Shown piece after piece: positions 37,763-47,236 of a stretch of DNA of 64,000 nt. Location: contig NZ_CP060395.1 in assembly GCF_015840335.1 (NCBI RefSeq), forward strand, positions 1,773,277 to 1,837,276, given 5' to 3'. Each line of letters begins with the position of its first letter. Position 1 is the first letter of the stretch. Made by a program: the position numbers and the translations under genes. The notes under the pieces were generated by a model, which saw nothing but the letters and a program-made list of their open reading frames with translations, was not told the DNA's origin and made no database searches. This DNA comes from Synechococcus sp. CBW1108 (GTDB lineage Bacteria; Cyanobacteriota; Cyanobacteriia; PCC-6307; Cyanobiaceae).

Positions 37763-38976
37763 ATCCGCCCCATGGCTTCCTCCACATCCTGCCGGCTGTT
37801 GAAAGCTGAGAGTCGGAAGTAGCCCTCGCCGGCGGCGCCGAAGCCGCTGCCGGGGGTGCCCACCACGTGGGCCTGACCCAGCAGCAGGTCGAAGAAGCCC
37901 CAGGAATCCACGCCCTCAGGGGTCTTGATCCACACATAGGGCGCCTGCTCACCGCCATACACCGCCAGGCCGGCGGCGCTCAGTTCGCGGCGGATGATCG
38001 CGGCGTTCTCCATGTAAAAGGCAACCAGAGCCTCCACCTGGGCCTGGCCCTCGGGGGAGTACACGGCTTCGGCGCCGCGCTGCACGATGTAGCTCACGCC
38101 ATTGAACTTGGTGCACTGGCGCCGGTTCCACAGTGCCCACAGCTCCACGGATTCGCCATTCGCGGCTGTGCCCATCAGGCCCCGGGGCACCACGGTGAGG
38201 GCGCAGCGGGTGCCGGTGAAACCGGCGTTCTTGGAAAAGGAGCGGAATTCGATCGCGCACTCGCGGGCGCCCTCGATCTCATAGATCGAGTGGGGCAGCT
38301 CGGGGTCCTGGATGAAGGCCTCGTAGGCGGCATCGAACAGGATCAGGGCGCCGTTGGCGCGGGCGTAATCGACCCAGGCTTGCAGCTGCGCCTTGGTGGC
38401 TACCGCGCCGGTGGGGTTGTTGGGGAAGCAGAGGTAGATCAGATCCACCTTCTCGGTCGGGATCTCGGCGGTGAAGCCGTTCTGCGCATTTATTGGCAGG
38501 TAGGTGAGGCCGCCGTACTGGCCGCCGTCATCGGCGTCGCCGGTGCGCCCCGCCATCACGTTGCTGTCTACATACACTGGATACACCGGGTCGGTCACGG
38601 CGATGCGGTTGTCCGGCCCCAGGATGTCGAGGATGTTGGCGCTGTCGCACTTGCTGCCATCGGAGACGAAGATCTCCTCGGCGCTGATCTGGCAGCCGCG
38701 GGCCTGGAAATCGTGTTTCGCAATCGCCTCCCGCAGCCAGAGATATCCCTGCTCAGGGCCATAGCCGCGGAAGCCTTCGCGGTTGCCCATCTCATCGATG
38801 GCCGCCTTCATGGCGTTGCGGCAGGCTTCTGGCAGCGGCTCGGTGACGTCACCGATGCCCAGGCGGATGATCGGCGCCTCAGGGTTGGCCTCGCTGAAGG
38901 CCTTCACCCGCCGGGCGATCTCGGGAAACAGGTAGCCAGCCTTGAGCTTGAGGTAGTTGCCGTTGACCTGAACCAT
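37741..38976 (-). CDS. dapL: LL-diaminopimelate aminotransferase
   Basis: The product is 411 residues; it makes LL-diaminopimelate from tetrahydrodipicolinate in one step for lysine and peptidoglycan. The start [20 protein letters not shown] is characteristic. PLP-binding landmarks are [11 protein letters not shown] near residue 120, PNNPTGAV near 195, and the Schiff-base Lys in [17 protein letters not shown] near 273. This DapL route is typical of cyanobacteria and plants. Confidence 0.97.
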   Translation of the reverse strand: MVQVNGNYLKLKAGYLFPEIARRVKAFSEANPEAPIIRLGIGDVTEPLPEACRNAMKAAIDEMGNREGFRGYGPEQGYLWLREAIAKHDFQARGCQISAEEIFVSDGSKCDSANILDILGPDNRIAVTDPVYPVYVDSNVMAGRTGDADDGGQYGGLTYLPINAQNGFTAEIPTEKVDLIYLCFPNNPTGAVATKAQLQAWVDYARANGALILFDAAYEAFIQDPELPHSIYEIEGARECAIEFRSFSKNAGFTGTRCALTVVPRGLMGTAANGESVELWALWNRRQCTKFNGVSYIVQRGAEAVYSPEGQAQVEALVAFYMENAAIIRRELSAAGLAVYGGEQAPYVWIKTPEGVDSWGFFDLLLGQAHVVGTPGSGFGAAGEGYFRLSAFNSRQDVEEAMGRIQGALKG

Positions 38977-39043
38977 GGTGCGCGGGGTGGGCCGCCGCCG
39001 GGCCCGGTGAGTGGTTGGGCGATTGTCCTACGCGGCGGATTTG

Positions 39044-39059
39044 GCTTACGCTGGTAAGC
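39044..39059. promoter_or_regulatory. Inverted repeat before the AbrB/PIN operon
   Basis: GCTTAC and GTAAGC are perfect 6-bp arms around GCTG. The repeat ends 6 bases before the GTG proposed as the antitoxin start. AbrB-type antitoxins bind such repeats to repress their own operon, so this is a possible operator. Confidence 0.5.
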
Positions 39060-39065
39060 AGGCCT

Positions 39066-39329
39066 GTGGTCGCTCTCGTGGATGCTCTTCTCACCCTCTC
39101 CTCCAAGGGCCAGCTGGTGATTCCAGCCCGGCTGCGCCAGCTGCTCGGGCTGCGCGCCGGCGATCGCCTGGCTCTGAGCCTGGAGTCCGATGGCCTGCAT
39201 CTGGTGCCCCAGGGGCCGGCTAAATCGTCGAGTGCCTATGCGGTGATTGGTGCGGCGCGCTATGGGGGTGAGCCTGTGCCGCTCGAGCGCATGGATCCGG
39301 CGCTCTATGCCGCCAAGGGATCGCGATGA
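39066..39329 (+). CDS. AbrB/MazE-type antitoxin
   Basis: The product is 87 residues from GTG 39066 (GTG 39078 is the alternative). The swapped-hairpin domain reads LLTLSSKGQLVIPARLRQLLGLRAGDRLAL. The C-terminal part is extended (GGEPVPLERMDPALYAAKG). It overlaps the downstream PIN gene by four bases (ATGA). Confidence 0.85.
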   Translation: MVALVDALLTLSSKGQLVIPARLRQLLGLRAGDRLALSLESDGLHLVPQGPAKSSSAYAVIGAARYGGEPVPLERMDPALYAAKGSR

Positions 39330-39730
39330 GCCTGCCGGTGGCCCTCGACACCAACCTGCTGGTGCGCCTGCTCACCAATGACGACCCTGAGCAGGCCCGT
39401 CGCGTGGCCGATCTGATCGATGACAGCTCAGCCTGTTTCGTGCCGATCACCGTGGTGTTGGAGCTGGAATGGGTGCTGCGCGGCGCCTACCAACTGCCCC
39501 GGGAGGCGATCATCGGTGCATTCCGCGGCTTGATCGCGATCCGCCATCTGCATCTGGAGCAGGAGGAGCAGGTGTTGCAGGCCCTTGAGGCCTATGGCCA
39601 GGGCCTGGATTTCGCCGATGCCCTGCATCTGCTGCGCAGTGAGGGCTGCGCGGCCCTGGTCAGCTTCGATCGCGCCTTCGCGGCCAAGGCCGGTGAGCTG
39701 GCGCTTACCCCCGCGGTGCAGCAGCTCTGA
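39326..39730 (+). CDS. PIN-domain ribonuclease toxin (VapC)
   Basis: The product is 134 residues with PIN acids: Asp in ALDTNLLVRLLTND, Glu in VLELEWVLRGAY, and Asp in LDFADALHLL and SFDRAFA. The pairing with an AbrB-type antitoxin and the four-base overlap define a VapBC-type operon. Its end overlaps the convergent DUF4143 ATPase gene by 26 bases. Confidence 0.9.
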   Translation: MSLPVALDTNLLVRLLTNDDPEQARRVADLIDDSSACFVPITVVLELEWVLRGAYQLPREAIIGAFRGLIAIRHLHLEQEEQVLQALEAYGQGLDFADALHLLRSEGCAALVSFDRAFAAKAGELALTPAVQQL

Positions 39731-40880
39731 GCTCGCTGCCGCCAGCCTCCAGGGGCGGTTGCACCCAGATGCCCGGGCGAATCTCGAAGCTCGTTTCCAC
39801 CGGGGCGATCAGTGAGGCCTGCTCCGGTTGAAGCTGCTCCACCAGCTCATGGAAGCCCCGGGAGAGCTTCGGTGCCTTGGAGAGCTTGATTTCATAGACC
39901 CGCCGGCGCTGGCCCCGCTCCAGCACCAGGTCGAGTTCGGCGCCGTGGCCGGTGCGCAGGAAATGGGGACGCCAGCGCGGATGGGCGGCGATCAGCTGCT
40001 CGATCACGAAACCCTCCCAGCTCTCACCGGCCTGCGGGTGGGCCAGCAGATCGTCGTAGCTCTCGATGCCGAGCAGGTTGTGCAGCAGGCCGCTGTCGCG
40101 CAGGTAGAGCTTGGGCGAGCGCACCAGCCTCTTGCTCAGGTTGGCCTCCAGCGGCGGTAGCCGCCGCAGCATGAAGGTGTGCTCCAGCGCCGCCAGCAGC
40201 TTCTGCAACCGGGCGCTGCTGAGATCCAGCAGGCCCGCTAGCCGGCTGGCATTGAGGGTTTGCCCCTGCAGGTGGGCCAGCAACCGCCACAGCCGCTCCA
40301 TTAACGGCAGCGGCAGCCCGAGCTCCAGGGCGGCGATGTCGCGGCCCAGGAAGGTGCGGATGAAATCCTCGCGCCAGTCGATGCTGTCGTCGTCTGCGCT
40401 AGCCAGCAGGCTCTCGGGGAAGCCGCCGCGCAGCCACAGCTGCTGCCAGCGAATGGCGGGGGCCACTTCGCTCAGCAGAAACGGGGTGAGCTCCACCTGG
40501 GCGATGCGGCCGGCCAGGCTTTCCTGGCTCTGGCGCAGCAGCGGGCCGGAGGCCGAGCCCAGCAGCAGGAATCGCCCGGGCCGGCGATCCCGGTCGATCT
40601 CGGCGCGCAGCAGACTGAAAAAGTCTGGCAGTAGCTGGATTTCGTCGAGGCACACCAGCTCATGCCGGTGGGCCTCGAAGAACAGCTCCGGCTCCTGCAG
40701 GCGGGCTCGATCGCTCCGGTCCTGCAAGTCGAGCAATACGGCATCGCCGCGCTCGGCCAGTAGTTGGCGCGCCAGCGTTGATTTGCCGCACTGCCGGGGT
40801 CCCAGCAGCAGTGCTGCCGGCGCCCGGTTCAGGGCCTTGCTGAGCACCAGCTGGGCTTGCCTGGGCAAATAACCGTGCAT
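39705..40880 (-). CDS. ATP-binding protein, AAA_14 + DUF4143 type
   Basis: The product is 391 residues starting MHGYLPRQAQLVL. Walker A is LLGPRQCGKST near residues 24-34, Walker B LVCLDEIQLLPDFF near 74, and the sensor LLGSASGPLLRQSQESLAGR follows. DUF4143 with RTFLGRDIAALE and the nuclease-like GAELDLVLE and YEIKLSK is C-terminal. It is a distant relative of the gene at 23399. The start codon sits at the inner edge of a 12-bp inverted repeat. Confidence 0.9.
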   Translation of the reverse strand: MHGYLPRQAQLVLSKALNRAPAALLLGPRQCGKSTLARQLLAERGDAVLLDLQDRSDRARLQEPELFFEAHRHELVCLDEIQLLPDFFSLLRAEIDRDRRPGRFLLLGSASGPLLRQSQESLAGRIAQVELTPFLLSEVAPAIRWQQLWLRGGFPESLLASADDDSIDWREDFIRTFLGRDIAALELGLPLPLMERLWRLLAHLQGQTLNASRLAGLLDLSSARLQKLLAALEHTFMLRRLPPLEANLSKRLVRSPKLYLRDSGLLHNLLGIESYDDLLAHPQAGESWEGFVIEQLIAAHPRWRPHFLRTGHGAELDLVLERGQRRRVYEIKLSKAPKLSRGFHELVEQLQPEQASLIAPVETSFEIRPGIWVQPPLEAGGSELRAAAPRG

Positions 40881-40914
40881 TTCTGCAGCATAGATGCCAA
40901 ATTGCACGGTTATT
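40868..40914. promoter_or_regulatory. Inverted repeat across the start codon of the second DUF4143 ATPase gene
   Basis: AATAACCGTGCA (40868-40879) and TGCACGGTTATT (40903-40914) are perfect 12-bp arms with a 23-bp spacer. On the coding strand one arm is upstream and the other starts within the ATG and covers codons 1-5. With one gap the pairing extends to about 17 bases. The repeat also lies about 54 bases ahead of the divergent radical SAM gene. Confidence 0.7.
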
Positions 40915-40967
40915 GCCGCTGTTGCGGGCGCTGCATACGATTGAGCTCTTGCCTGCCGTCGGCACCT

Positions 40968-43631
40968 GTGACCGTTGCCACCTCGGCTGATGCGCCGGTC
41001 GACTTCGACGCCCTGGTGGATCTGGGCATCAGCAAGCCCGCCCGCTACCTGGGCAATGAGCTGGGGGTGCAGCCGCGCGACTGGGAGGCCGATTGGAAGC
41101 AAGTAGGGGTGCGCTGGGCGCTCACCTACCCCGAGGTCTACGAGGTGGGGGCAAGCAACAGCGGCCACATCATTCTCTATTCAATTCTCAACGCCGTTCC
41201 CGGCCAGCTCTGCGACCGCAGCTACCTGCCGGCGCCGGATCTGGCCGCCCGCCTGCGCGAGCGAGGCGCGCCCCTGTTTGCGGTTGAGAGCCGGCGGCCC
41301 TTAGCCGCCTTCGACATCCTGGGCTTCTCGCTCAGCTACGAACTGGGCGGCACCAACATCCTCGAGATGCTGGAGCTGGCCGGCATCCCGATCCGGGCGG
41401 CCGATCGCGGCGACCTGCCCCTGGCTCACCCGGATTCGCCACCGCTGATCTTTGCCGGCGGCCCCACAGCCACCAGCAACCCGGAGCCCTTCGCCGCCTT
41501 CTTTGACTTCGTGGCCCTCGGCGATGGCGAGGAGCTGCTGCCCGAGATCGGCCTGGTGGTGGCCGAGGGCCGTGCCGCCGGCCTCAGCCGCCGGGCGCTG
41601 CTGAAGGATCTGGCCCAGGTGCCAGGGGTATACGTGCCTAGCCTCTATGGACCCGGCGCCGATGGGGTGAGCATCGAGCCGCTCGAACCAGGCGTCCCGG
41701 CCCGGATTCAGCGGCGCACCGCCACGCCTATGCCCCACTACGCCATGGGCCTGGTGCCCCACATCGAAACGGTTCACGACCGGCTCACGGTGGAGATTCG
41801 CCGCGGCTGCACCCGCGGCTGCCGCTTCTGCCAGCCCGGCATGCTCACCCGACCCGCCCGCGACGTGGAGCCCGAAGCCGTCATCGAAGCGGTGGAAGAG
41901 GGTATGGGCCGCACCGGTTACGCCGATTTTTCGCTGCTGTCCCTGAGCTGCTCCGACTACCTGGCCCTGCCCGCCGTCGGCGTCGAACTGCGCAACCGTC
42001 TTGCTGACAAAAATGTTTCCCTCACCCTGCCCAGCCAGCGGGTGGATCGCTTCGATGAGAACATCGCCCACATCCTGGGCGGCACCCGCAAGGCGGGCCT
42101 CACCTTTGCGCCGGAGGCTGGCAGCCAGCGTCTGCGCGACATCGTCAACAAGGGGCTCACTGACGCCGAGCTGCTGGCCGGCGTGCGTACGGCGATGGAG
42201 AACGGCTATCGCAAATTGAAGCTCTATTTCATGATCGGCCTGCCGGGGGAAACCGATGCCGACGTGCTCGGCATCGCCGATACATGCCAGGCCCTGCAAC
42301 GGCAGTGCGGCGATCTGGGCCGGCTGGAGCTGAACCTCACGATCAGCAACTTCACGCCCAAGCCCCACACGCCCTTCCAGTGGCACAGCGTCAGCACCGG
42401 CGAATTCCGGCGGCGCCAGGAATTGCTCAGAGGCGCCCTGCGCCAGTTGCGCGGCCTTAAGACCAACTTCACCGACGTGCGGCTTTCGGCAATCGAAGAC
42501 TTCATCGGCCGCGGCGACCGGCAGCTGGCCCCGGTGATCGAGGCCGCCTGGCGCGCCGGCGCCGGCCTGGATGCCTGGTTTGAATCGGCCGAGCGCAGCT
42601 ATGCCGCCTGGACCGGGGCGATCGAGGCGGCCGGCCTTGGCGGCCGCTACCGCCAGCTGGAGCTGGGCGCCTGGAGCGCCACTGAAGCCATGGCGGCGGC
42701 GGCTCTGGAGGCCTTCTGCCGCCAGAGCCTGCCCTGGGACCACATCGATTCGGGGCTCGAGAAACGCTGGCTAGCGGAAGATCTGCAACGGGCCCTGGCG
42801 GCGGCGGTGGTGCCCGATTGCTCCTTCGCCGGCTGCAGCAGTTGCGGCGTATGCGGGCCCGAGCTGGGCCACAACGTGGTGATCCCGCCGCTGCCCATCC
42901 CACCGGCCAAGCCCCAGCGGGCCCCCGCCAGTGAGCGGGTGGACCGGCTGCGGATTGGCTTTGCCAAAACCGGCTCCCTGGCGCTGATCAGCCATCTAGA
43001 CACCCTGCGGATGCTGGAGCGGGCCCTGCGCCGTTCCGGCCTGCCGGTGAGTTTCAGCGGCGGCTTCCACCCCTTGCCGCGGTTGCAGCTCGCCCTGCCC
43101 TTGCCCTTGGGGGTGGAGGGTCTCGGCGAGTGGCTTGACCTGGAGTTCACCGAGCAGGTAGATCCGGCGCTGGTGCGGGCCCGGCTGCAGCCCCAGTTGC
43201 CAGCAGAATTCCAGTTGCTGTCTGCCTTGCAGGTGCCGGTGTTTGGAGTGAGCCTCTCCCAGGAGCTGGAGGCGGCGCATTGGGACTTCGTGCTGCAGCC
43301 CCAGGCCGGGGCACCTTTGACGCCCCAGCAGTGGCAGCAGGCCCGTAGCGCCCTGCTGGCTGCCCAGACCCTGGCCTGGCAGGACACCGATAAGAAAGGG
43401 CGACCCCGCAGCCGCGATTGCCGGCCTTTTCTGCTGGATTTGGTGATCTCAGAGTTGTTCCCCGATGGCCCGGCGGCTTTCGATCTGCGGGCGGCAGTTG
43501 ATAGCTCTGGCCGGAGCCTGAGGCCTGAGCAGCTGCAGCATTGGCTTGGTGAGCTGCTCGGCCAGCCGTTGACCGTCACCACCCTGCGTCGCAGGGCCCT
43601 GCTGCTCAAGCCCGTGCTAACCTTTAATTAA
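40968..43631 (+). CDS. TIGR03960-family radical SAM protein fused to a DUF2344 domain
   Basis: The product is 887 residues from a GTG start. A B12-binding-like N-terminal region (ALTYPEVYEVGASNSGHIIL) precedes the radical SAM core with RRGCTRGCRFCQPGMLTRP near residues 277-295. CSDYLALPAV, LTFAPEAGSQRLRDIVNKGL and GLPGETDADV follow. Two Cys clusters lie in CSFAGCSSCGVCG near residue 628. From about residue 660 the DUF2344 domain (RIGFAKTGSLALISHLDTLRMLERALRRS) begins. This fusion often precedes rne, as here. The reaction is unknown. Confidence 0.85.
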   Translation: MTVATSADAPVDFDALVDLGISKPARYLGNELGVQPRDWEADWKQVGVRWALTYPEVYEVGASNSGHIILYSILNAVPGQLCDRSYLPAPDLAARLRERGAPLFAVESRRPLAAFDILGFSLSYELGGTNILEMLELAGIPIRAADRGDLPLAHPDSPPLIFAGGPTATSNPEPFAAFFDFVALGDGEELLPEIGLVVAEGRAAGLSRRALLKDLAQVPGVYVPSLYGPGADGVSIEPLEPGVPARIQRRTATPMPHYAMGLVPHIETVHDRLTVEIRRGCTRGCRFCQPGMLTRPARDVEPEAVIEAVEEGMGRTGYADFSLLSLSCSDYLALPAVGVELRNRLADKNVSLTLPSQRVDRFDENIAHILGGTRKAGLTFAPEAGSQRLRDIVNKGLTDAELLAGVRTAMENGYRKLKLYFMIGLPGETDADVLGIADTCQALQRQCGDLGRLELNLTISNFTPKPHTPFQWHSVSTGEFRRRQELLRGALRQLRGLKTNFTDVRLSAIEDFIGRGDRQLAPVIEAAWRAGAGLDAWFESAERSYAAWTGAIEAAGLGGRYRQLELGAWSATEAMAAAALEAFCRQSLPWDHIDSGLEKRWLAEDLQRALAAAVVPDCSFAGCSSCGVCGPELGHNVVIPPLPIPPAKPQRAPASERVDRLRIGFAKTGSLALISHLDTLRMLERALRRSGLPVSFSGGFHPLPRLQLALPLPLGVEGLGEWLDLEFTEQVDPALVRARLQPQLPAEFQLLSALQVPVFGVSLSQELEAAHWDFVLQPQAGAPLTPQQWQQARSALLAAQTLAWQDTDKKGRPRSRDCRPFLLDLVISELFPDGPAAFDLRAAVDSSGRSLRPEQLQHWLGELLGQPLTVTTLRRRALLLKPVLTFN

Positions 43632-43989
43632 GGCGATTAGCTAGTTGAACCCGACGCTTCTCGGGTCACCAAGGCTGCCGGTAGCCAGATTCATTGGTTT
43701 CACCGCCCCAGGGCATATTTGCCCCAGTATTCGCCCCACTGCTTTCAAGGAGTCGATTCCTGAAAGCTGTTCCGCGGCAGTTGATGCGCGGCTGATTCAG
43801 AACAGCATTTTTAGCAACAATTTCGCCAGGGCGTTCGGTCCCTGCCGCCGCTCATCTATTTAGGGGCTTCGCCGCAGCCAACTGTTTTTGTTGTCCAGCT
43901 TGTTTGTACTACAACTGAAGCTGCCTTCGGTTTTTTCTATTCCTTTTCCTATTCCTTGGTAGGCCCAGACGGGCCAAATTCCTTATCCC
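43632..43989 (+). promoter_or_regulatory. Long leader before rne
   Basis: No gene is supported in this 358-base stretch. It contains short stem-loops (for example GGGCA-TATT-TGCCC near 43710) and, near the start codon, a pyrimidine-rich tract with TTTTTTCTATTCC and TTTTCCTATTCC. RNase E is known to control its own mRNA through a long 5' leader in several bacteria, and U-rich sites are its preferred targets. The assignment of autoregulation here is inference. Confidence 0.45.
43913..43937 (+). terminator. Terminator-like hairpin in the rne leader
   Basis: AACTGAAG pairs with CTTCGGTT (one G-T wobble) around CTGC and is followed directly by TTTTC. It could end transcription of the upstream radical SAM gene or act as an attenuator of rne. 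It lies 53 bases before the rne ATG. Confidence 0.55.
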
Positions 43990-46053
43990 ATGTCCCAGCA
44001 GATTGTCATTGCAGAGCAACTGCGGATTGCCGCGGTTCTCAACGATGAACGGGTAGATGAATTGGTAGTCGCCCAGGGCCGCTACCAAATCGGAGATGTC
44101 TATCTCGGCACCATTGAAAACGTCTTGCCCGGTATAGATGCCGCCTTTGTAAACATCGGCGAAAGCGAGAAAAACGGCTTCATCCATGTCACCGATCTGG
44201 GCCCTTTGCGGTTGCGCAAGGGTGCAGCCGGCATCACCGAGTTGCTGGAACCGCGCCAGAAGGTGCTCGTGCAGGTGATGAAGGAGCCCACGGGCACCAA
44301 GGGCCCCCGTCTGACTGGCAATTTGGCTCTGCCGGGGCGCTTTCTGGTGCTCCAGCCCCACGGCCAGGGTGTCAATATCTCCCGCCGCATTGATGGCGAT
44401 AACGAGCGCAATCGCCTCCGGGCCCTTGGTGTGTTGATCAAGCCCCCGGGGGCTGGGCTACTGATCCGCACCGAGGCTGAGTCCGTCAGCGAAGAGCTGC
44501 TGATTGATGATCTCGAGGCCCTGCTGCGCCAGTGGGAGGGCATCCAGACCGCCGCCGAGACTGCCAGCCCTCCGGTGCTGCTGAACCGGGACGAAGATTT
44601 TGTCCATCGGGTGCTGCGCGATCTCTATAGCCCGGATCTGGTGCGGGTGGTGGTTGATACCCCAGAAGCAGTGGCTCGGGCCAATGCCTTTCTGGGCTCG
44701 GATCACACCAACGTGCTTGTCGAGGCCCATGGCGAATCGGCCGAAATCCTCGAGCATTTCAAAGTAAATGCGGCAATTCGCGATGCCCTCAAGCCGCGAG
44801 TTGATCTGCCTTCAGGTGGGTACGTGATCATCGAGCCCACCGAGGCGCTCACCGTCATTGATGTCAACTCAGGCTCCTTCACGCGCTCGGCCAACGCCCG
44901 CGAGACCGTGCTCTGGACCAACTGTGAGGCATCGGTTGAGATCGCCCGTCAGTTGAAACTGCGCAACATCGGTGGGGTGGTGATCATCGATTTCATCGAT
45001 ATGGAGTCGCGCCGCGACCAGTTGCAGCTGCTTGAACACTTCACCCAGGCCGCCCGTGATGATTCGGCCCGGCCCCAGATCGCCCAGCTCACCGAGCTCG
45101 GTCTGGTGGAGCTCACCCGCAAGCGCCAAGGCCAGAACATCTATGAATTGTTTGGTCGCGCCTGCCCTAGCTGCGGTGGGCTGGGCCATGTGGCCGTGCT
45201 GCCTGGCATGGACACACTCCAGCCCCTGGCCAGCGTGGCAGGCCTGGTGCGCTCAGCCGCATCGGCCCGGGCTGAAGTCGCGAGCCCGGCGACTGCTGGC
45301 GAGACCAGCGGCGGCCGACGCCGTCGCGGGGGCCGTGGGGGCCGCGGCAGCACTGAATTGGTGGAGGCAAATACCAGCTCTGAAGCCTTTGAATCCTCCG
45401 CAGAGGAGGCTCCCCGGGCGCTCAGCCCCGCCAGCATCGAGCCTGCTCCGCGTCGCTTCGACCAGGAGATCATTGCCGTTCCCATGGATGCCGATCAGGA
45501 GCTGGTGTTCGGCTGGATGGGTCTGAACCCGGCCCTGCTGCTTGACCAGCCCCCTAGTGGTGACAACGTCGTAGTGCGGGTGGTCCGTCCTGGCTTGGAT
45601 GCCGAGCTGGTGCTCGAGGAGGCGCGTCAACAGCTGGCGGCAAGTGGCACCCGCCGCCGCCGCGGTCGGGGTGGCCGCGGTGGTGCTGGGCTGACCTCCC
45701 AAGAACAGGTCTCCCAGGGACAGGTCTTCCAGGAACAGGCCGGCGAGGAGCCGGGCGCTGAGGCCCCTGTCCAGATTCACGCCCAGCGGGAATTGCCCGC
45801 AATGGTTGAGATCACGCCCCTGCCGGAGGCGCTTCATCCCGAAACGGTGGTCACCGTTTCAGTTCCTACCGTTGTGAGTATTGCTCCTCCCGAGGTGGAG
45901 CTGCCGGCCCGCCGGGGACGCACCCGCAGCTCGGCGGCCAGCAATGGATCCAAACCTGCCGCTGCCAAAGCCACCCTCGCCGTTGTCGAGCCCGAGCTGG
46001 ACGAAGCCGGTGAGCCCCGCCGCCGCCGCCGTCGCTCATCTGCCCCCACCTGA
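43990..46053 (+). CDS. rne: Ribonuclease E/G
   Basis: The product is 687 residues; it starts mRNA decay and matures rRNA and tRNA. The S1 domain covers about residues 30-120 (GDVYLGTIENVLPGIDAAFVNI). The DNase I-like catalytic part has Asp in LTVIDVNSGSF and in VVIIDFIDM, and the zinc link CPSCGGLGH near residue 395. The C-terminal half is low-complexity with Arg/Gly runs. It ends in RRRRRRSSAPT, similar to the Arg-rich end by which cyanobacterial RNase E binds PNPase. Confidence 0.97.
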   Translation: MSQQIVIAEQLRIAAVLNDERVDELVVAQGRYQIGDVYLGTIENVLPGIDAAFVNIGESEKNGFIHVTDLGPLRLRKGAAGITELLEPRQKVLVQVMKEPTGTKGPRLTGNLALPGRFLVLQPHGQGVNISRRIDGDNERNRLRALGVLIKPPGAGLLIRTEAESVSEELLIDDLEALLRQWEGIQTAAETASPPVLLNRDEDFVHRVLRDLYSPDLVRVVVDTPEAVARANAFLGSDHTNVLVEAHGESAEILEHFKVNAAIRDALKPRVDLPSGGYVIIEPTEALTVIDVNSGSFTRSANARETVLWTNCEASVEIARQLKLRNIGGVVIIDFIDMESRRDQLQLLEHFTQAARDDSARPQIAQLTELGLVELTRKRQGQNIYELFGRACPSCGGLGHVAVLPGMDTLQPLASVAGLVRSAASARAEVASPATAGETSGGRRRRGGRGGRGSTELVEANTSSEAFESSAEEAPRALSPASIEPAPRRFDQEIIAVPMDADQELVFGWMGLNPALLLDQPPSGDNVVVRVVRPGLDAELVLEEARQQLAASGTRRRRGRGGRGGAGLTSQEQVSQGQVFQEQAGEEPGAEAPVQIHAQRELPAMVEITPLPEALHPETVVTVSVPTVVSIAPPEVELPARRGRTRSSAASNGSKPAAAKATLAVVEPELDEAGEPRRRRRRSSAPT

Positions 46054-46056
46054 TTG

Positions 46057-46689
46057 ATGTTGACGGATCCCTGGCAGGGCAGGGACCCCCTCGCCAGTGC
46101 CGGGGTGGATGAGGTGGGTCGGGGCAGCCTGTTTGGTCCGGTCTTCGCCGGCGCCGTGGTGTTGGGCCAGCCCTGCCTCGCTCCGCTGGCTGCCGTGGGC
46201 CTCACCGACAGCAAAAAGCTCACTGCGCGGCGGCGCGCAGATCTGGTGCCCGTCATCCAAAACCTGGCCGAAGCCTGGGCCCTGGGCCAGGCTTCGGCAG
46301 CTGAGATCGACCGCCATGGCATTCGAGTTGCGACCGAGTGGGCCATGCTTCGCGCAGTTCAGAAGTTGCCCCGGCCTCCCCAGCTGCTGCTGGTGGATGG
46401 TGTGTTACCCCTGCGGTGCTGGAGCGGGGAGCAGGTCACCCTGGTGCGCGGCGACAGCCACTGTCTGGCGATTGCGGCGGCCAGCGTGCTGGCCAAGCAG
46501 GCCCGTGACGGCTTGATCGGCGAGCTGGCGAAGAGCTATCCGGGCTATGGCCTCGAGCGCCATGCGGGCTATGGCACGGCCAAGCACCGCCAGGCCCTCC
46601 AGGACCTTGGGCCCACGCCCCTCCACCGGCTCAGCTTTCTGAGTCGGGTTGCCCCCTGTGCTCCTGGCACCAGAGCTGGAAGTCCTTGA
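46057..46689 (+). CDS. rnhB: Ribonuclease HII
   Basis: The product is 210 residues; it removes ribonucleotides from RNA-DNA hybrids. Motif I is [15 protein letters not shown] near residue 16 (Asp, Glu), followed by LTDSKKL and LLLVDGVLP with the third carboxylate. The fourth is in [14 protein letters not shown]. It starts four bases after the rne stop. Its last 59 bases overlap the convergent DUF1997 gene. Confidence 0.96.
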   Translation: MLTDPWQGRDPLASAGVDEVGRGSLFGPVFAGAVVLGQPCLAPLAAVGLTDSKKLTARRRADLVPVIQNLAEAWALGQASAAEIDRHGIRVATEWAMLRAVQKLPRPPQLLLVDGVLPLRCWSGEQVTLVRGDSHCLAIAAASVLAKQARDGLIGELAKSYPGYGLERHAGYGTAKHRQALQDLGPTPLHRLSFLSRVAPCAPGTRAGSP

Positions 46690-47167
46690 TCAGCTGGTCT
46701 CTCACCCGCCCCTTGATGCCCAGCAGGATGCCAGCCAGCAGCGACTGGCCCGTGCGTTCGAGCACCTTGGCGGGAATCAGTTTGAGCAGGGGGGGTTGGC
46801 TCACTGCCACCGCCAACGTGGCCTGGCCCTCCAGCCCTGATTCTCCTGCCGTGAGCCAGGAGCCCAGGGTCAGCTGAAAATCATCCACCAGGCCCAGCCC
46901 CTCCAGTTCGCATTCGCTGGATTCCAGCAGCAGCTTCCCCGCTGCCAGGCTGGTGCGCAGGGTGACCACCGGATGGATCTCCAGCTTGAACACCTGCAGG
47001 TGGGTGACGGAGTAGCGGTAGTGGCCGGGCTCGAGGGCTTTGAGTTGGCTGGGGTCGAATAGAGCCCTGACCACCCGGTCTGTCTGGGTTAGGTAGGAGG
47101 CCAACCGGTCGGGTTGGTCGCTCACGGCGAGTTGAAGTTCTTGACTGGCGCTGAAGGCCAGGGGCAT
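46631..47167 (-). CDS. DUF1997 family protein
   Basis: The product is 178 residues from ATG 47167 (MPLAFSASQ). Family features are [18 protein letters not shown] near residue 25, [19 protein letters not shown] and a C-terminal amphipathic helix ([21 protein letters not shown]). DUF1997 proteins are found in cyanobacteria and plastids and may be lipid or ligand binding. The role is unknown. It is divergent from pheA with 69 bases between starts. Confidence 0.8.
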   Translation of the reverse strand: MPLAFSASQELQLAVSDQPDRLASYLTQTDRVVRALFDPSQLKALEPGHYRYSVTHLQVFKLEIHPVVTLRTSLAAGKLLLESSECELEGLGLVDDFQLTLGSWLTAGESGLEGQATLAVAVSQPPLLKLIPAKVLERTGQSLLAGILLGIKGRVRDQLIKDFQLWCQEHRGQPDSES

Positions 47168-47236
47168 GGCCTGCGGGCCGGCGCGGCATGATCCTATCGG
47201 CCCGGTTGGGTTGCCTTTCCTCAGTTTTTGCAAACG

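Noticed and set aside
41301-42743. 480-codon frame antisense to the TIGR03960 radical SAM gene
   Set aside because: Antisense shadow; the sense strand carries the Cys cluster and conserved motifs.
43645-43863. 72-codon plus-strand frame ahead of rne
   Set aside because: Unconvincing composition, no relation to known small proteins, and it lies in what looks like a leader.
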